From: Chryseobacterium vrystaatense | Lineage (GTDB): Bacteria; Bacteroidota; Bacteroidia; Flavobacteriales; Weeksellaceae | NCBI RefSeq assembly: GCF_000737765.1 | Contig: NZ_JPRI01000001.1 | Coordinates: 248,001-312,000, forward strand | Direction of reading: 5' to 3' | DNA: 64,000 nt | Part shown: piece by piece, positions 17,718 through 24,916 of the stretch | Numbering within the stretch: the first letter of the stretch is position 1 | Layout of the letters: each line of letters starts with the position of its first letter | Position numbers and translations under genes: made by a program | Notes under the pieces: generated by a model | What the model saw: only the letters and a program-made list of their open reading frames with translations | The model's database searches: none | Told to the model about the DNA's origin: nothing

Positions 17718-18038
17718 ATGCCGGATTTAAAAATACAAGAAGCAAAACTTCTTTTTAAGAAAATCCACTCTAACCCAAAAAGTTACGATTTACAAATCAA
17801 TGAAGACGGGATTACAGGCAGGGATGATAAAATAAGTTTCAGACTTTACAGGACTGGAGAAAGGGTCGCCTTTGAAGTAACAATTGACGAACTAACCTTC
17901 ACCAATACGACTGGAGAATGGAACAATGCAATGATTATGCTTAGCAGCACAATCAAAAAAATAGAACGAGAACAAGAGAATTTAAAAATAGAACAAGCAA
18001 TAGATAAACTCAGAAAATACCTGTCAGAAGAAAATTAA
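17718..18038 (+). CDS. Small soluble protein, function unknown
   Basis: A 106-residue protein that I do not recognise. The N-terminal two thirds looks beta-rich (SYDLQINEDGITGRDDKISF, then ERVAFEVTIDELTF); residues ~72-104 form a charged amphipathic helix with many Glu/Lys (IKKIEREQENLK). There is no signal peptide or membrane segment. The ATG is 14 bases after the tRNA, so it is probably transcribed from the tRNA promoter. It lies between tRNA-Glu and rpsT, a translation-related setting, but nothing in the sequence ties it to translation. Confidence 0.65.
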   Translation: MPDLKIQEAKLLFKKIHSNPKSYDLQINEDGITGRDDKISFRLYRTGERVAFEVTIDELTFTNTTGEWNNAMIMLSSTIKKIEREQENLKIEQAIDKLRKYLSEEN

Positions 18039-18055
18039 AAAATTTTAAAAATAAA

Positions 18056-18087
18056 TTTGGCAGATTAAAAAAAAGTTTATAGTTTTG
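18056..18087 (+). promoter_or_regulatory. Promoter of rpsT
   Basis: TTTG (18056-18059), a 20-base spacer and TAGTTTTG (18080-18087). The initiation point would be about 18094, giving a leader of about 12 bases before the ATG at 18106 and ruling out the upstream in-frame codon at 18085. Confidence 0.7.
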
Positions 18088-18105
18088 CACTCACATTTGA
18101 ACGAT

Positions 18106-18360
18106 ATGGCAAATCATAAATCAGCACTAAAGAGAATTAGACAAAACGAAGTTAGAAAAGTTCGTAACAGATACTACCACAAAACTGCTAGAACAGCAAT
18201 CAAAGTTTTGAGAAATGAGGAAGATAAAGCTGCAGCTACTGAGCAACTTCCAAAAGTTATCGCTTTATTGGATAGATTAGCTAAGAAAAATATCATCCAC
18301 AAGAACAAAGCTGCTAACTTAAAAAGCAAATTGGCAAAACACGTTAATAAATTAGCGTAA
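18106..18360 (+). CDS. rpsT: 30S ribosomal protein S20
   Basis: Primary binding protein of 16S rRNA in the small subunit. The 84 residues are highly basic and fully helical: [31 protein letters not shown], then [27 protein letters not shown]. The ATG at 18106 gives the conserved MANHKSA start; seven additional in-frame codons upstream overlap the promoter. A tRNA-Glu gene follows 10 bases after the stop and is probably cotranscribed. Confidence 0.97.
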   Translation: MANHKSALKRIRQNEVRKVRNRYYHKTARTAIKVLRNEEDKAAATEQLPKVIALLDRLAKKNIIHKNKAANLKSKLAKHVNKLA

Positions 18361-18370
18361 CAGCATAGTT

Positions 18371-18442
18371 GGCCCGTTCGTCTATCGGTTAGGACCTCAG
18401 ATTTTCATTCTGGTAAGAGGGGTTCGATTCCCCTACGGGCTA
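18371..18442 (+). tRNA. tRNA-Glu (UUC), copy 2
   Basis: A 72-base cloverleaf: acceptor GGCCCGT/ACGGGCT with G1-U72, anticodon stem TCAGA/TCTGG around TTTTCAT (anticodon TTC), T arm GGGG/CCCC around TTCGATT, discriminator A, no encoded CCA. It follows rpsT by 10 bases and differs from copy 3 at one base. Confidence 0.95.
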
Positions 18443-18544
18443 CAAAACTTAATCACTACTAACCGGGTGGTTATACTAAGAGTTGAAACTTATAAAAACA
18501 AAAAAACTAACCCTGTAGATTGTATTATTTGCAGTTTGGTAGAT

Positions 18545-18616
18545 GGCCCGTTCGTCTATCGGTTAGGACCTCAGATTTTCATTCTGGTAAGAGGGGTTCG
18601 ACTCCCCTACGGGCTA
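18545..18616 (+). tRNA. tRNA-Glu (UUC), copy 3
   Basis: Identical to copy 2 over 72 bases except T to C in the T loop (TTCGACT in place of TTCGATT, at 18602). The 102-base spacer after copy 2 shows no gene. A terminator follows directly. Confidence 0.95.
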
Positions 18617-18619
18617 CAA

Positions 18620-18653
18620 AAAAACTTTGATATTTTTATCAAAGTTTTTTTTT
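18620..18653 (+). terminator. Terminator after the tRNA-Glu genes
   Basis: ACTTTGATA pairs with TATCAAAGT around a TTTT loop, preceded by A residues and followed by a run of nine T residues. It begins 4 bases after tRNA copy 3. The rest of the spacer to 18864 is AT-rich and shows no gene. Confidence 0.85.
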
Positions 18654-18892
18654 GCATTGTACGAAAACCTTCGTATTCCAGAATTCTTTCTAAACGTTAT
18701 ACTGCACAAAGTATACTCCTATTTTACTTTAAAAATCGATCTTCGTGTTTCCCATTTAACAGCTCAATTAAATCATTGAATCTACGCTATATAATATCAG
18801 GTTTAAAAATTGGGATAATCTTCGTGATCAATATATTAATTATCTAAAGAGAAACTATAATTTGTAGTTTTGTATTATTCAAAATAAAAAAC

Positions 18893-19930
18893 ATGGCATT
18901 CATTAACGATTTAGGTAAGATTATTGTTTTTTTGTTTTTACTGTTAAGTCTTTTTCTCGTTACTGCAAAATCCGAAAGAAAATTGCCCGATTATTTATTT
19001 GCTGCTTTTCTCCTGGTATCGGTGATCGATTTTTCCGGTCTCTTCCTATCACCGCCAGACTCTAAACTAATTAAAGCAGGAAAATTGGCCAGCGTTCTGC
19101 TTCAGATGCCACTGTATTATTTATATGTCAACTCAGCCTGTTATTATAATTTCAAACTTCATAAAAAACACCTTTTACATGGACTCGCGTTTTTATTGGT
19201 TTTCTGCTTTTTCAGTATAACAGGAATTTCAAAACAGGGATATCAGGTATTTGATGTGATCTCCATCATTCAGTATTACTTTTATATCATTGCTGTATTA
19301 CTTGTGCTGAAGAATTTCAGAAAATTATATCAGGAAAATTATTCCAGTAATCATCACCTTACTTATAAATGGCTGATGCAAACTACTGTCCTCTTTCTCA
19401 TTGGAAATATCTTCGTTCTTATCAGAGGGTTTGCTGATCACAACAGTCCTGTTTATAATTACTTATTGACTTTCACATCTGTATTTGTCCTATTTGTGAT
19501 CACCTGGTTTGTGTTGAATGCTTTATACCGCCCCAGTCTCTTCGCAGGGATCAATAAAAATCTGATTCCTGTACAATCTGAAAGTGAAATAAAGGAAGAA
19601 CCGGAGCAACTGAAAAGCCTTCTTCAATTTATGAAAACTGAAAAACCTTATTTAGATGATAAACTGACATTGCAGAAGCTGGCAGAACAGATTGATTTGC
19701 CAGAAAAACAACTATCACAGTTAATCAATCAACATACCGGTAAACATTTTTTTGACTTTATCAATGAGTTCAGAATTAATGATGCTAAAACTCTTCTAAA
19801 GGAGCAATCTCAATTAACAGTACTGGAAGTATTGTACGAAGTGGGCTTTAATTCAAAGTCTTCATTTTATACCGCATTTAAGAAGGAAACTAACTTAACC
19901 CCTACAGACTACAGAAAATCAATTGTTTAA
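18893..19930 (+). CDS. AraC-family regulator with membrane sensor domain
   Basis: Residues ~1-215 hold about six or seven membrane segments (for example IIVFLFLLLSLFLVTAK and YYFYIIAVLLVL), and ~235-345 an AraC/XylS DNA-binding domain with two helix-turn-helices: LTLQKLAEQIDLPEKQLSQ, HFFDFINEFRINDAKTLL, then VLEVLYEVGFNSKSSFYTAF ending with TPTDYRK. This layout is common in Bacteroidota as a membrane-embedded one-component regulator. A TAGTTTTG -7 box lies at 18865-18872. The divergence of ligand domains means no inducer can be named; the hydrolase gene 119 bases downstream is a possible but unproven target. Confidence 0.85.
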   Translation: MAFINDLGKIIVFLFLLLSLFLVTAKSERKLPDYLFAAFLLVSVIDFSGLFLSPPDSKLIKAGKLASVLLQMPLYYLYVNSACYYNFKLHKKHLLHGLAFLLVFCFFSITGISKQGYQVFDVISIIQYYFYIIAVLLVLKNFRKLYQENYSSNHHLTYKWLMQTTVLFLIGNIFVLIRGFADHNSPVYNYLLTFTSVFVLFVITWFVLNALYRPSLFAGINKNLIPVQSESEIKEEPEQLKSLLQFMKTEKPYLDDKLTLQKLAEQIDLPEKQLSQLINQHTGKHFFDFINEFRINDAKTLLKEQSQLTVLEVLYEVGFNSKSSFYTAFKKETNLTPTDYRKSIV

Positions 19931-19933
19931 ATA

Positions 19934-19962
19934 GTGTCCAACTTAAAGTCGGACTCTTTTTA
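19934..19962 (+). terminator. Terminator after the AraC-family gene
   Basis: GTCCAAC pairs with GTCGGAC (one mismatch) around a 5-base loop and is followed by a T-rich stretch. It separates the regulator from the downstream hydrolase gene. Confidence 0.55.
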
Positions 19963-20049
19963 TTATTTAAAATCAGTCCGATTTCCGATACTCGGATGTT
20001 TATGCCGGTACAAAGCATCAGATTTGCTTCATCATTAAAAATTAAAAAA

Positions 20050-21702
20050 ATGAAGCTAAAAATCAAATGGGCACTGTTCCTTTTTTCTGCATTGAGTTTC
20101 ACCCTATGTTCAGGGCAGTCCGATCAAAAAGATCCAATCAGGAGAGCAGACTCTCTATTAAATGTCTATAAACAGGAAAACGCTCCGGGGATGGCCATTG
20201 CCATTATAAAAGAAGGGAAAGTAATGTATAAGAAAACCTATGGACTGGCTAATCTGGAAAATAAAACTCCGATAACAGATTCTACAGCTTTTAACATAGC
20301 CTCCGTCTCCAAGCAGTTTACATCCTTTATAGCTCTTTTGGCCGAAAAGGAAGGAACTATATCATTAGATGATGATATCAGAATTTATCTGCCGGAATTA
20401 AGTCATCTACCCTACAAAATTACTATTCGACAACTGGCCAATCACACCCATGGATTACCCAATTTCAGTGAAATAAAGAAACTGCAGGGCTTTGGAGATG
20501 AATTTAAAGTAACTAATGATGAAGGAGTGCATACCCTTCTTGGAATTAAAAGGATCAACTTTACTCCGGGTGCAGATTACCAATATAACAATACCGGTTT
20601 TACCCTTCTCGCTGAAATTCTCCACAGAGTTTATAAAAAGGATTTTAACCAAATCGCAAAGGAGTATATTTTTAATCCTCTGCACATGAAAAACACCATG
20701 GCTTTAGACGATCCTGATACAATCATCCCAAACACAGCTGAATCCTATCGGCCAAAAGGTAACACTTTTTTGAAGTTTCCTATCGCACAAATGGTAGATG
20801 GTTCTTCGAATATTTATACGACACTGAATGATCTGTGTAAATGGGCGGTCAATTTTCAGAATCCAGTACAGGGAAGCCGGGAAGTCTATAAAACAATGGA
20901 AAAGAATACTATTCTCAGCACAGGTAAAATTATAGAATATGGATTGGGTCTGCAAACTGAAAAATACAAAGGTTTGGATATAGTGTTTCACGGTGGTGGT
21001 ACAGTGGGCTATCGCTCCTACATTCTGCATGTTCCCTCTCAACAGTTTTCTGTCGTAATGCTGGGCAACAAGCAGGGCTTTGAAGGCCTGTTGATCGCTT
21101 ATAAGTTGGTCGACTTCTTTCTTAAAAATCAACAGATCCCTCCTGCTCTTCCTGAAAAAACAGCTTATTCTCCAGCTGAACTTAAGAAATTTGAAGGAGT
21201 CTACGAACTGAATCCTGGAAATTATCTTGAAATATCAACAGGCGGTAAAGACCTTTATCTGGGAACCTATAACCACAAAGGCAAGGAACCGCTGGAGGTC
21301 ATTGGTGATGGTAAATTTAAGATTACTTCTATTCCTACCGCAAGTTTAACCTTTTATAACGGATCAGTTAACCTTAGAATCGCTGATTTTACATACACCG
21401 CCAAAAAAATCACCCTGAATCCTCCTAAAGTAGAAAAGATGGTTTTGAATCCGCTGGTTGGCTTCTACAGAAATGAAGAATTTAATACAGTCTACCAGCT
21501 ACTTATTGAGAACGGTAAGCTTGTAGCCAGACATCCGCTGAACGGGACTATTGAACTGCATCCATTAAACCCTACGAGCTTCTATTCGACAACAGAATAT
21601 TTTGGGCAGCTCGATTTCAAGTATGATAAAAATAATGAAGTCACAGAATTTAGATTATCAGGATCAAATCTATTCCATATTGAATTTAAAAAAATAAAAT
21701 AA
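20050..21702 (+). CDS. Class C beta-lactamase-fold serine hydrolase
   Basis: Exported hydrolase of the beta-lactamase/D-alanyl-D-alanine peptidase fold. The signal peptide ends near LCSGQ. The catalytic Ser-x-x-Lys is in ASVSKQFTSF, the Tyr-x-Asn in YQYNNTGFT, and the HGG motif near the third active-site strand in VFHGGGTVGY. Residues ~365-550 form a C-terminal beta-rich (lipocalin-like) domain found in many such proteins. I start at the ATG at 20050, which gives a proper signal peptide; the ATG at 19996 adds 18 poor residues. Members include esterases, peptidases and true lactamases, so antibiotic hydrolysis cannot be claimed. Confidence 0.85.
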   Translation: MKLKIKWALFLFSALSFTLCSGQSDQKDPIRRADSLLNVYKQENAPGMAIAIIKEGKVMYKKTYGLANLENKTPITDSTAFNIASVSKQFTSFIALLAEKEGTISLDDDIRIYLPELSHLPYKITIRQLANHTHGLPNFSEIKKLQGFGDEFKVTNDEGVHTLLGIKRINFTPGADYQYNNTGFTLLAEILHRVYKKDFNQIAKEYIFNPLHMKNTMALDDPDTIIPNTAESYRPKGNTFLKFPIAQMVDGSSNIYTTLNDLCKWAVNFQNPVQGSREVYKTMEKNTILSTGKIIEYGLGLQTEKYKGLDIVFHGGGTVGYRSYILHVPSQQFSVVMLGNKQGFEGLLIAYKLVDFFLKNQQIPPALPEKTAYSPAELKKFEGVYELNPGNYLEISTGGKDLYLGTYNHKGKEPLEVIGDGKFKITSIPTASLTFYNGSVNLRIADFTYTAKKITLNPPKVEKMVLNPLVGFYRNEEFNTVYQLLIENGKLVARHPLNGTIELHPLNPTSFYSTTEYFGQLDFKYDKNNEVTEFRLSGSNLFHIEFKKIK

Positions 21703-21845
21703 TCCTTATCAATTACTGAGGCTATCCCACTTGGAGACAGCCTCTTTTGTGAAGGCTTTTTTGATATTACTCTGGTATTCATTCTGTTCAAACTTGATGA
21801 TTTTTTATTGCCTGCTTAAACTGAGTAAAATCATTTTGGTGATTA

Positions 21846-21898
21846 TTGTAAGATAAATTAAAATTCATACCTTTGCATTCATCAGATGATAAGATGTA
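21846..21898 (+). promoter_or_regulatory. Promoter and presumed autoregulatory operator of the GntR-type gene
   Basis: TTG (21846-21848), a 19-base spacer and TACCTTTG (21868-21875). Directly downstream, 21878-21898 carries TTCATCAGATGA, then TA, then AGATGTA. The same 21-base pattern recurs at 22577-22597 before the transporter (18 of 21 identical). A regulator bound here would cover the transcription start and start codon. Confidence 0.6.
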
Positions 21899-22556
21899 TA
21901 TGCAGATTCAAAGAAAAACATTAGCCCAGGAAGTCGCAGAAAGATTAATTCAGGAGATTACCAATGAAGAATATGCAGTGGGTGATAAACTTCCGATTGA
22001 ACCGGAATTAATGAAAATATATGGTGTCGGCCGGTCCAGCATCCGTGAGGCTATCAAGATCTTATCCATAAAAGGTGTTTTGAGCGTACAGCAAGGTGTT
22101 GGTACTTTTGTCACTTCTAAGAATATCCAGGAATCACTTGAAGACCAGATCAATAATGCTGAATTCAAAGAAGTATATGAAGTCCGCTCTCTCTTAGATT
22201 CAAAAATAGCAGCCAGAGCAGCTGTTAACCGCAGTGACAAGGAGCTGGAGGCGATTAAAATGTATTTGGATCTCCGACATACAATGGCTGAAGAAAACAA
22301 GGCGCTGGAATGTTATCAGGCTGATATAAACTTTCACATTTCTATTGCCGAAGCTTGTGGCAACAATCTTCTAAAAGAAATTTACAGGATTGCAAGTAAG
22401 CATATTCTCAGAACTTTTGAAAGCAGCAACAATAACAATACAGACTCTTTTAAAATTTCCCAAAAAATACATACTGATCTTTACAATGCTATTGAACATA
22501 AAGATTCCGACACTGCTGCACGTATTGCACAGCTCATTGTTGAAAAAGTATATTAA
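21894..22556 (+). CDS. GntR/FadR-family transcriptional regulator
   Basis: DNA-binding regulator. Residues ~5-70 are a winged helix with the GntR signature (DKLPIEPELMKIYGVGRSSIREAIKIL split over recognition helix and wing, then VQQGVGTFVTS); ~85-220 form an all-helical FCD effector domain with metal/ligand histidines expected in FHISIAEACGN and KIHTDLYNAI. The promoter covers 21868-21875, so the in-frame TTG at 21873 cannot be the start; I use the ATG at 21894 (21900 also possible). The gene precedes an Fsr-type exporter, and both have the same 21-base motif upstream. The ligand is not predictable. Confidence 0.88.
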   Translation: MYMQIQRKTLAQEVAERLIQEITNEEYAVGDKLPIEPELMKIYGVGRSSIREAIKILSIKGVLSVQQGVGTFVTSKNIQESLEDQINNAEFKEVYEVRSLLDSKIAARAAVNRSDKELEAIKMYLDLRHTMAEENKALECYQADINFHISIAEACGNNLLKEIYRIASKHILRTFESSNNNNTDSFKISQKIHTDLYNAIEHKDSDTAARIAQLIVEKVY

Positions 22557-22576
22557 AATTTAAATTTATAACAAAA

Positions 22577-22597
22577 TTCATCAGATGACCAGATGAA
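22577..22597 (+). promoter_or_regulatory. Presumed GntR/FadR operator before the MFS gene
   Basis: TTCATCAGATGA followed by CC and AGATGAA: the ends TTCATC and GATGAA are inverted repeats, and CAGATGA occurs twice with 8-base periodicity. It matches 18 of 21 positions of the motif at 21878-21898 and ends 16 bases before the transporter ATG. Confidence 0.55.
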
Positions 22598-22613
22598 TTA
22601 AAGACTACATCCT

Positions 22614-23819
22614 ATGGAAAAGGTACAGACACAAACCATTGATACCACTAAAATTGTTTATCCTATTTTATTTATGATCAGTTTCTCTCATTTGCTGAAT
22701 GATCTGATCCAATCTACTATTCCTTCATTATATCCAATTTTGAAAGGCGAATTCCGTTTATCTTTTGCCCAAATAGGAATCATCACGCTGGTGTTCCAGC
22801 TTACGGCTTCTATTTTACAGCCGTTTGTTGGAATCTATACTGATAAAAAACCAAATCCAAGGTCTCTGGCCATAGGAATGGGGTTATCCATGGCAGGCTT
22901 ACTCCTTTTGGCAGCAGCCCATCAATATTATGTGATTCTTATAGCAGTGGCTTTAATTGGTATGGGATCATCCATATTCCATCCTGAAGCTTCCAGAGTA
23001 GCCCAACTGGCATCCGGTGGACAAAAAGGACTTGCTCAATCCATCTTTCAGGTGGGCGGTAACTCAGGAAGTGCTATAGGTCCTTTATTGGTTGCTTTAA
23101 TTATAATTCCTTTAGGTCAGGGTTATGTCGCCCTTTTTGCTATTGCAGCTTTCATAGGAATTATTGTATTGTGGAGAATTGGAAACTGGTACGCTGAAAG
23201 ACTGTCTCTTAAAAAATCGGTTAAACATTCAGATCCTTTTATTGAGATTCAGCTTTCACGCAAAAAAATTATATTTTCAATCAGTATTCTACTGGCTTTA
23301 GTCTTTTCCAAATACATTTATTTGGCATCAATGACTAACTATTTTACCTTTTTTCTAATTGAGAAATTCCACATTTCTGTAAAAGATTCTCAACTGTATT
23401 TATTTATGTTTCTGGCTGCAGTTGCTGTTGGGACAATTTTAGGAGGAAAACTGGGTGACAAATACGGCCGAAAGAAAATCATTTGGATTTCTATTCTTGG
23501 AGCAGCCCCTTTTACGCTTTGCCTTCCTTATCTTCCTTTACTGTGGACCATTGTATTCGCTGTTTTAATTGGCTTAATAATCGCGTCAGCTTTTTCAGCA
23601 ATTTTAGTTTATGCGACTGATCTTATGCCAAACAAAATTGGATTGGTGGCAGGACTATTTTTTGGATTCATGTTTGGTATGGGAGGGATTGGTTCTGCAG
23701 TACTTGGAGCAGTAGCAGATGACACGGGTATTGAGTATGTATTTAAGATCTGTGCATTCTTACCTCTTATTGGTATAATAACAGCTTTTTTACCCAATAT
23801 TAAGGGGCGGAAAAAGTAA
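22614..23819 (+). CDS. MFS transporter, fosmidomycin-resistance (Fsr) type
   Basis: Twelve-helix major facilitator. The N-terminus ISFSHLLNDLIQSTIPSLYP and the FQLTASILQPFVGIYTDK loop are typical of the Fsr/FosR branch. The helix 4-5 region has GMGSSIFHPEASRVA and the middle GNSGSAIGPLL; the second half repeats the loop motif as GDKYGRKKI. The 401-residue length fits. The gene is 57 bases downstream of the GntR-type regulator, with the presumed operator in the gap, so expression is probably induced by a ligand of that regulator. Drug efflux is a family trait; the actual substrate is unknown. Confidence 0.88.
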   Translation: MEKVQTQTIDTTKIVYPILFMISFSHLLNDLIQSTIPSLYPILKGEFRLSFAQIGIITLVFQLTASILQPFVGIYTDKKPNPRSLAIGMGLSMAGLLLLAAAHQYYVILIAVALIGMGSSIFHPEASRVAQLASGGQKGLAQSIFQVGGNSGSAIGPLLVALIIIPLGQGYVALFAIAAFIGIIVLWRIGNWYAERLSLKKSVKHSDPFIEIQLSRKKIIFSISILLALVFSKYIYLASMTNYFTFFLIEKFHISVKDSQLYLFMFLAAVAVGTILGGKLGDKYGRKKIIWISILGAAPFTLCLPYLPLLWTIVFAVLIGLIIASAFSAILVYATDLMPNKIGLVAGLFFGFMFGMGGIGSAVLGAVADDTGIEYVFKICAFLPLIGIITAFLPNIKGRKK

Positions 23820-24025
23820 GCAGGAAAGCTGAAATCAAGTATAGTTGAAACTTCTCAAAAAGCGATTGTCTTTGCAAAGGTTTCGGGTTAGTAGAAATAT
23901 TTTTGGTAGTGACAGTCCATATTAAAGAATCATTATATAATTCACATTTAATAGAGATAATATTGCAAGCATACACTTTTATGCTTAAATTTGGATAAAA
24001 CATTAACCAAAAAAATCTCTACAGT

Positions 24026-24799
24026 ATGAAATCCATTCTACTTTCAAAGAGCCGCCTTTTTCAGGCCGCATTATTTTTAGCATTTTTATCCCAATCGGTA
24101 AATACACAGGCACAAAGCAGAATCTATGCAAATGATCAGTACTCCAATGTGTATGGAGTATGTCTGGGATGTGAAGTAAAAAACCCTCTGAATGCCGTGG
24201 GAGATAATGAAGACAACTACTCTACCATGGTGATGGGTACCGTTTTACTGGGTGGCGTTGAACAGACCTTAAGGTTCCCTGAAGTGAGAATCAACACTAA
24301 ATTGGTAATCGGTATCGGGACTAACAATGTTCCTCTTACAGTTCAGCTATTAAGCGGGGTATACATAGAAACGATGAGCGGAACGACAGCCAACAATGAC
24401 AGCCAAATGATAACGGCCAGTTTACTGAAGCTTGCAGACACTCCTAACAGAGCTACTATTGAACTTGTTCCTGCCAGCTCATACAACGCAGTTAAAATAA
24501 GATTGAGTGGTGGTGTATTAAGCCTTGGCGGTGGATTCAGAGTGTATTATGCTTATCAGGATCCTCTTTTCAATATAATGGCTTTCAACAGAGGATCACA
24601 AATTACCCTTGGAGGAAATGTTCCTTTGGAAGGATCAGAAATGACTTTAAGGAATGCTGCAGGGAAAGAAGTACACAGATCTATACTGAGATCAAATACT
24701 GTTGATCTTTCTTCTCCACAGCCAGAAGGAATTTATATCATTACCATCGAAACGAAAGATAAGAAAACGTATTCACGTAAGATCAAAATTACCAACTAG
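24026..24799 (+). CDS. T9SS-sorted secreted protein
   Basis: A 257-residue secreted protein. A signal peptide (~1-30, ending NTQAQ) leads into a beta-rich domain (~31-185) with an early CLGCEVKNP cysteine pair and repeated strands (VVLLGG-like, TVQLLSGVYIETMSG). The C-terminal ~70 residues are a type A sorting domain (LEGSEMTLRNAAGKEVHRS, then PEGIYIITIETKDKKTYSRKIKI). No enzyme motif is visible. The 205-base spacer upstream shows no gene. Two hairpins follow. The function is unknown. Confidence 0.8.
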   Translation: MKSILLSKSRLFQAALFLAFLSQSVNTQAQSRIYANDQYSNVYGVCLGCEVKNPLNAVGDNEDNYSTMVMGTVLLGGVEQTLRFPEVRINTKLVIGIGTNNVPLTVQLLSGVYIETMSGTTANNDSQMITASLLKLADTPNRATIELVPASSYNAVKIRLSGGVLSLGGGFRVYYAYQDPLFNIMAFNRGSQITLGGNVPLEGSEMTLRNAAGKEVHRSILRSNTVDLSSPQPEGIYIITIETKDKKTYSRKIKITN

Positions 24800-24813
24800 G
24801 TCTTAGGATATAT

Positions 24814-24850
24814 AAAAAAAGGGCAGTCTATCAATAGACTGCCCTTTTTT
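24814..24850 (+). terminator. Terminator after the T9SS protein gene
   Basis: GGGCAGTCTA pairs perfectly with TAGACTGCCC around TCAA, preceded by seven A residues and followed by six T residues. It lies 15 bases after the stop and works in both directions. Confidence 0.9.
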
Positions 24851-24856
24851 CTTTAA

Positions 24857-24892
24857 AAAGAACCGGCGGCCCGATTGGGCCGCCGGTTCTTT
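24857..24892 (-). terminator. Terminator of the B12-locus transcript
   Basis: A perfect 16-base stem (AAAGAACCGGCGGCCC and its complement) with a GATT loop. On the minus strand a short T run follows. It lies 24 bases beyond the stop of the last gene of the B12 locus. It is far more GC-rich than its surroundings. Confidence 0.75.
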
Positions 24893-24916
24893 GAAATAAA
24901 CAGACTTTGATAAAAA

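Noticed and set aside
18467..18847. Open frame of 126 codons on the plus strand
   Set aside because: It runs straight through tRNA-Glu copy 3 and its terminator and has no protein-like composition.
21873..21893. TTG start for the GntR-type regulator
   Set aside because: It overlaps the TACCTTTG -7 element, so it would not be in the transcript.
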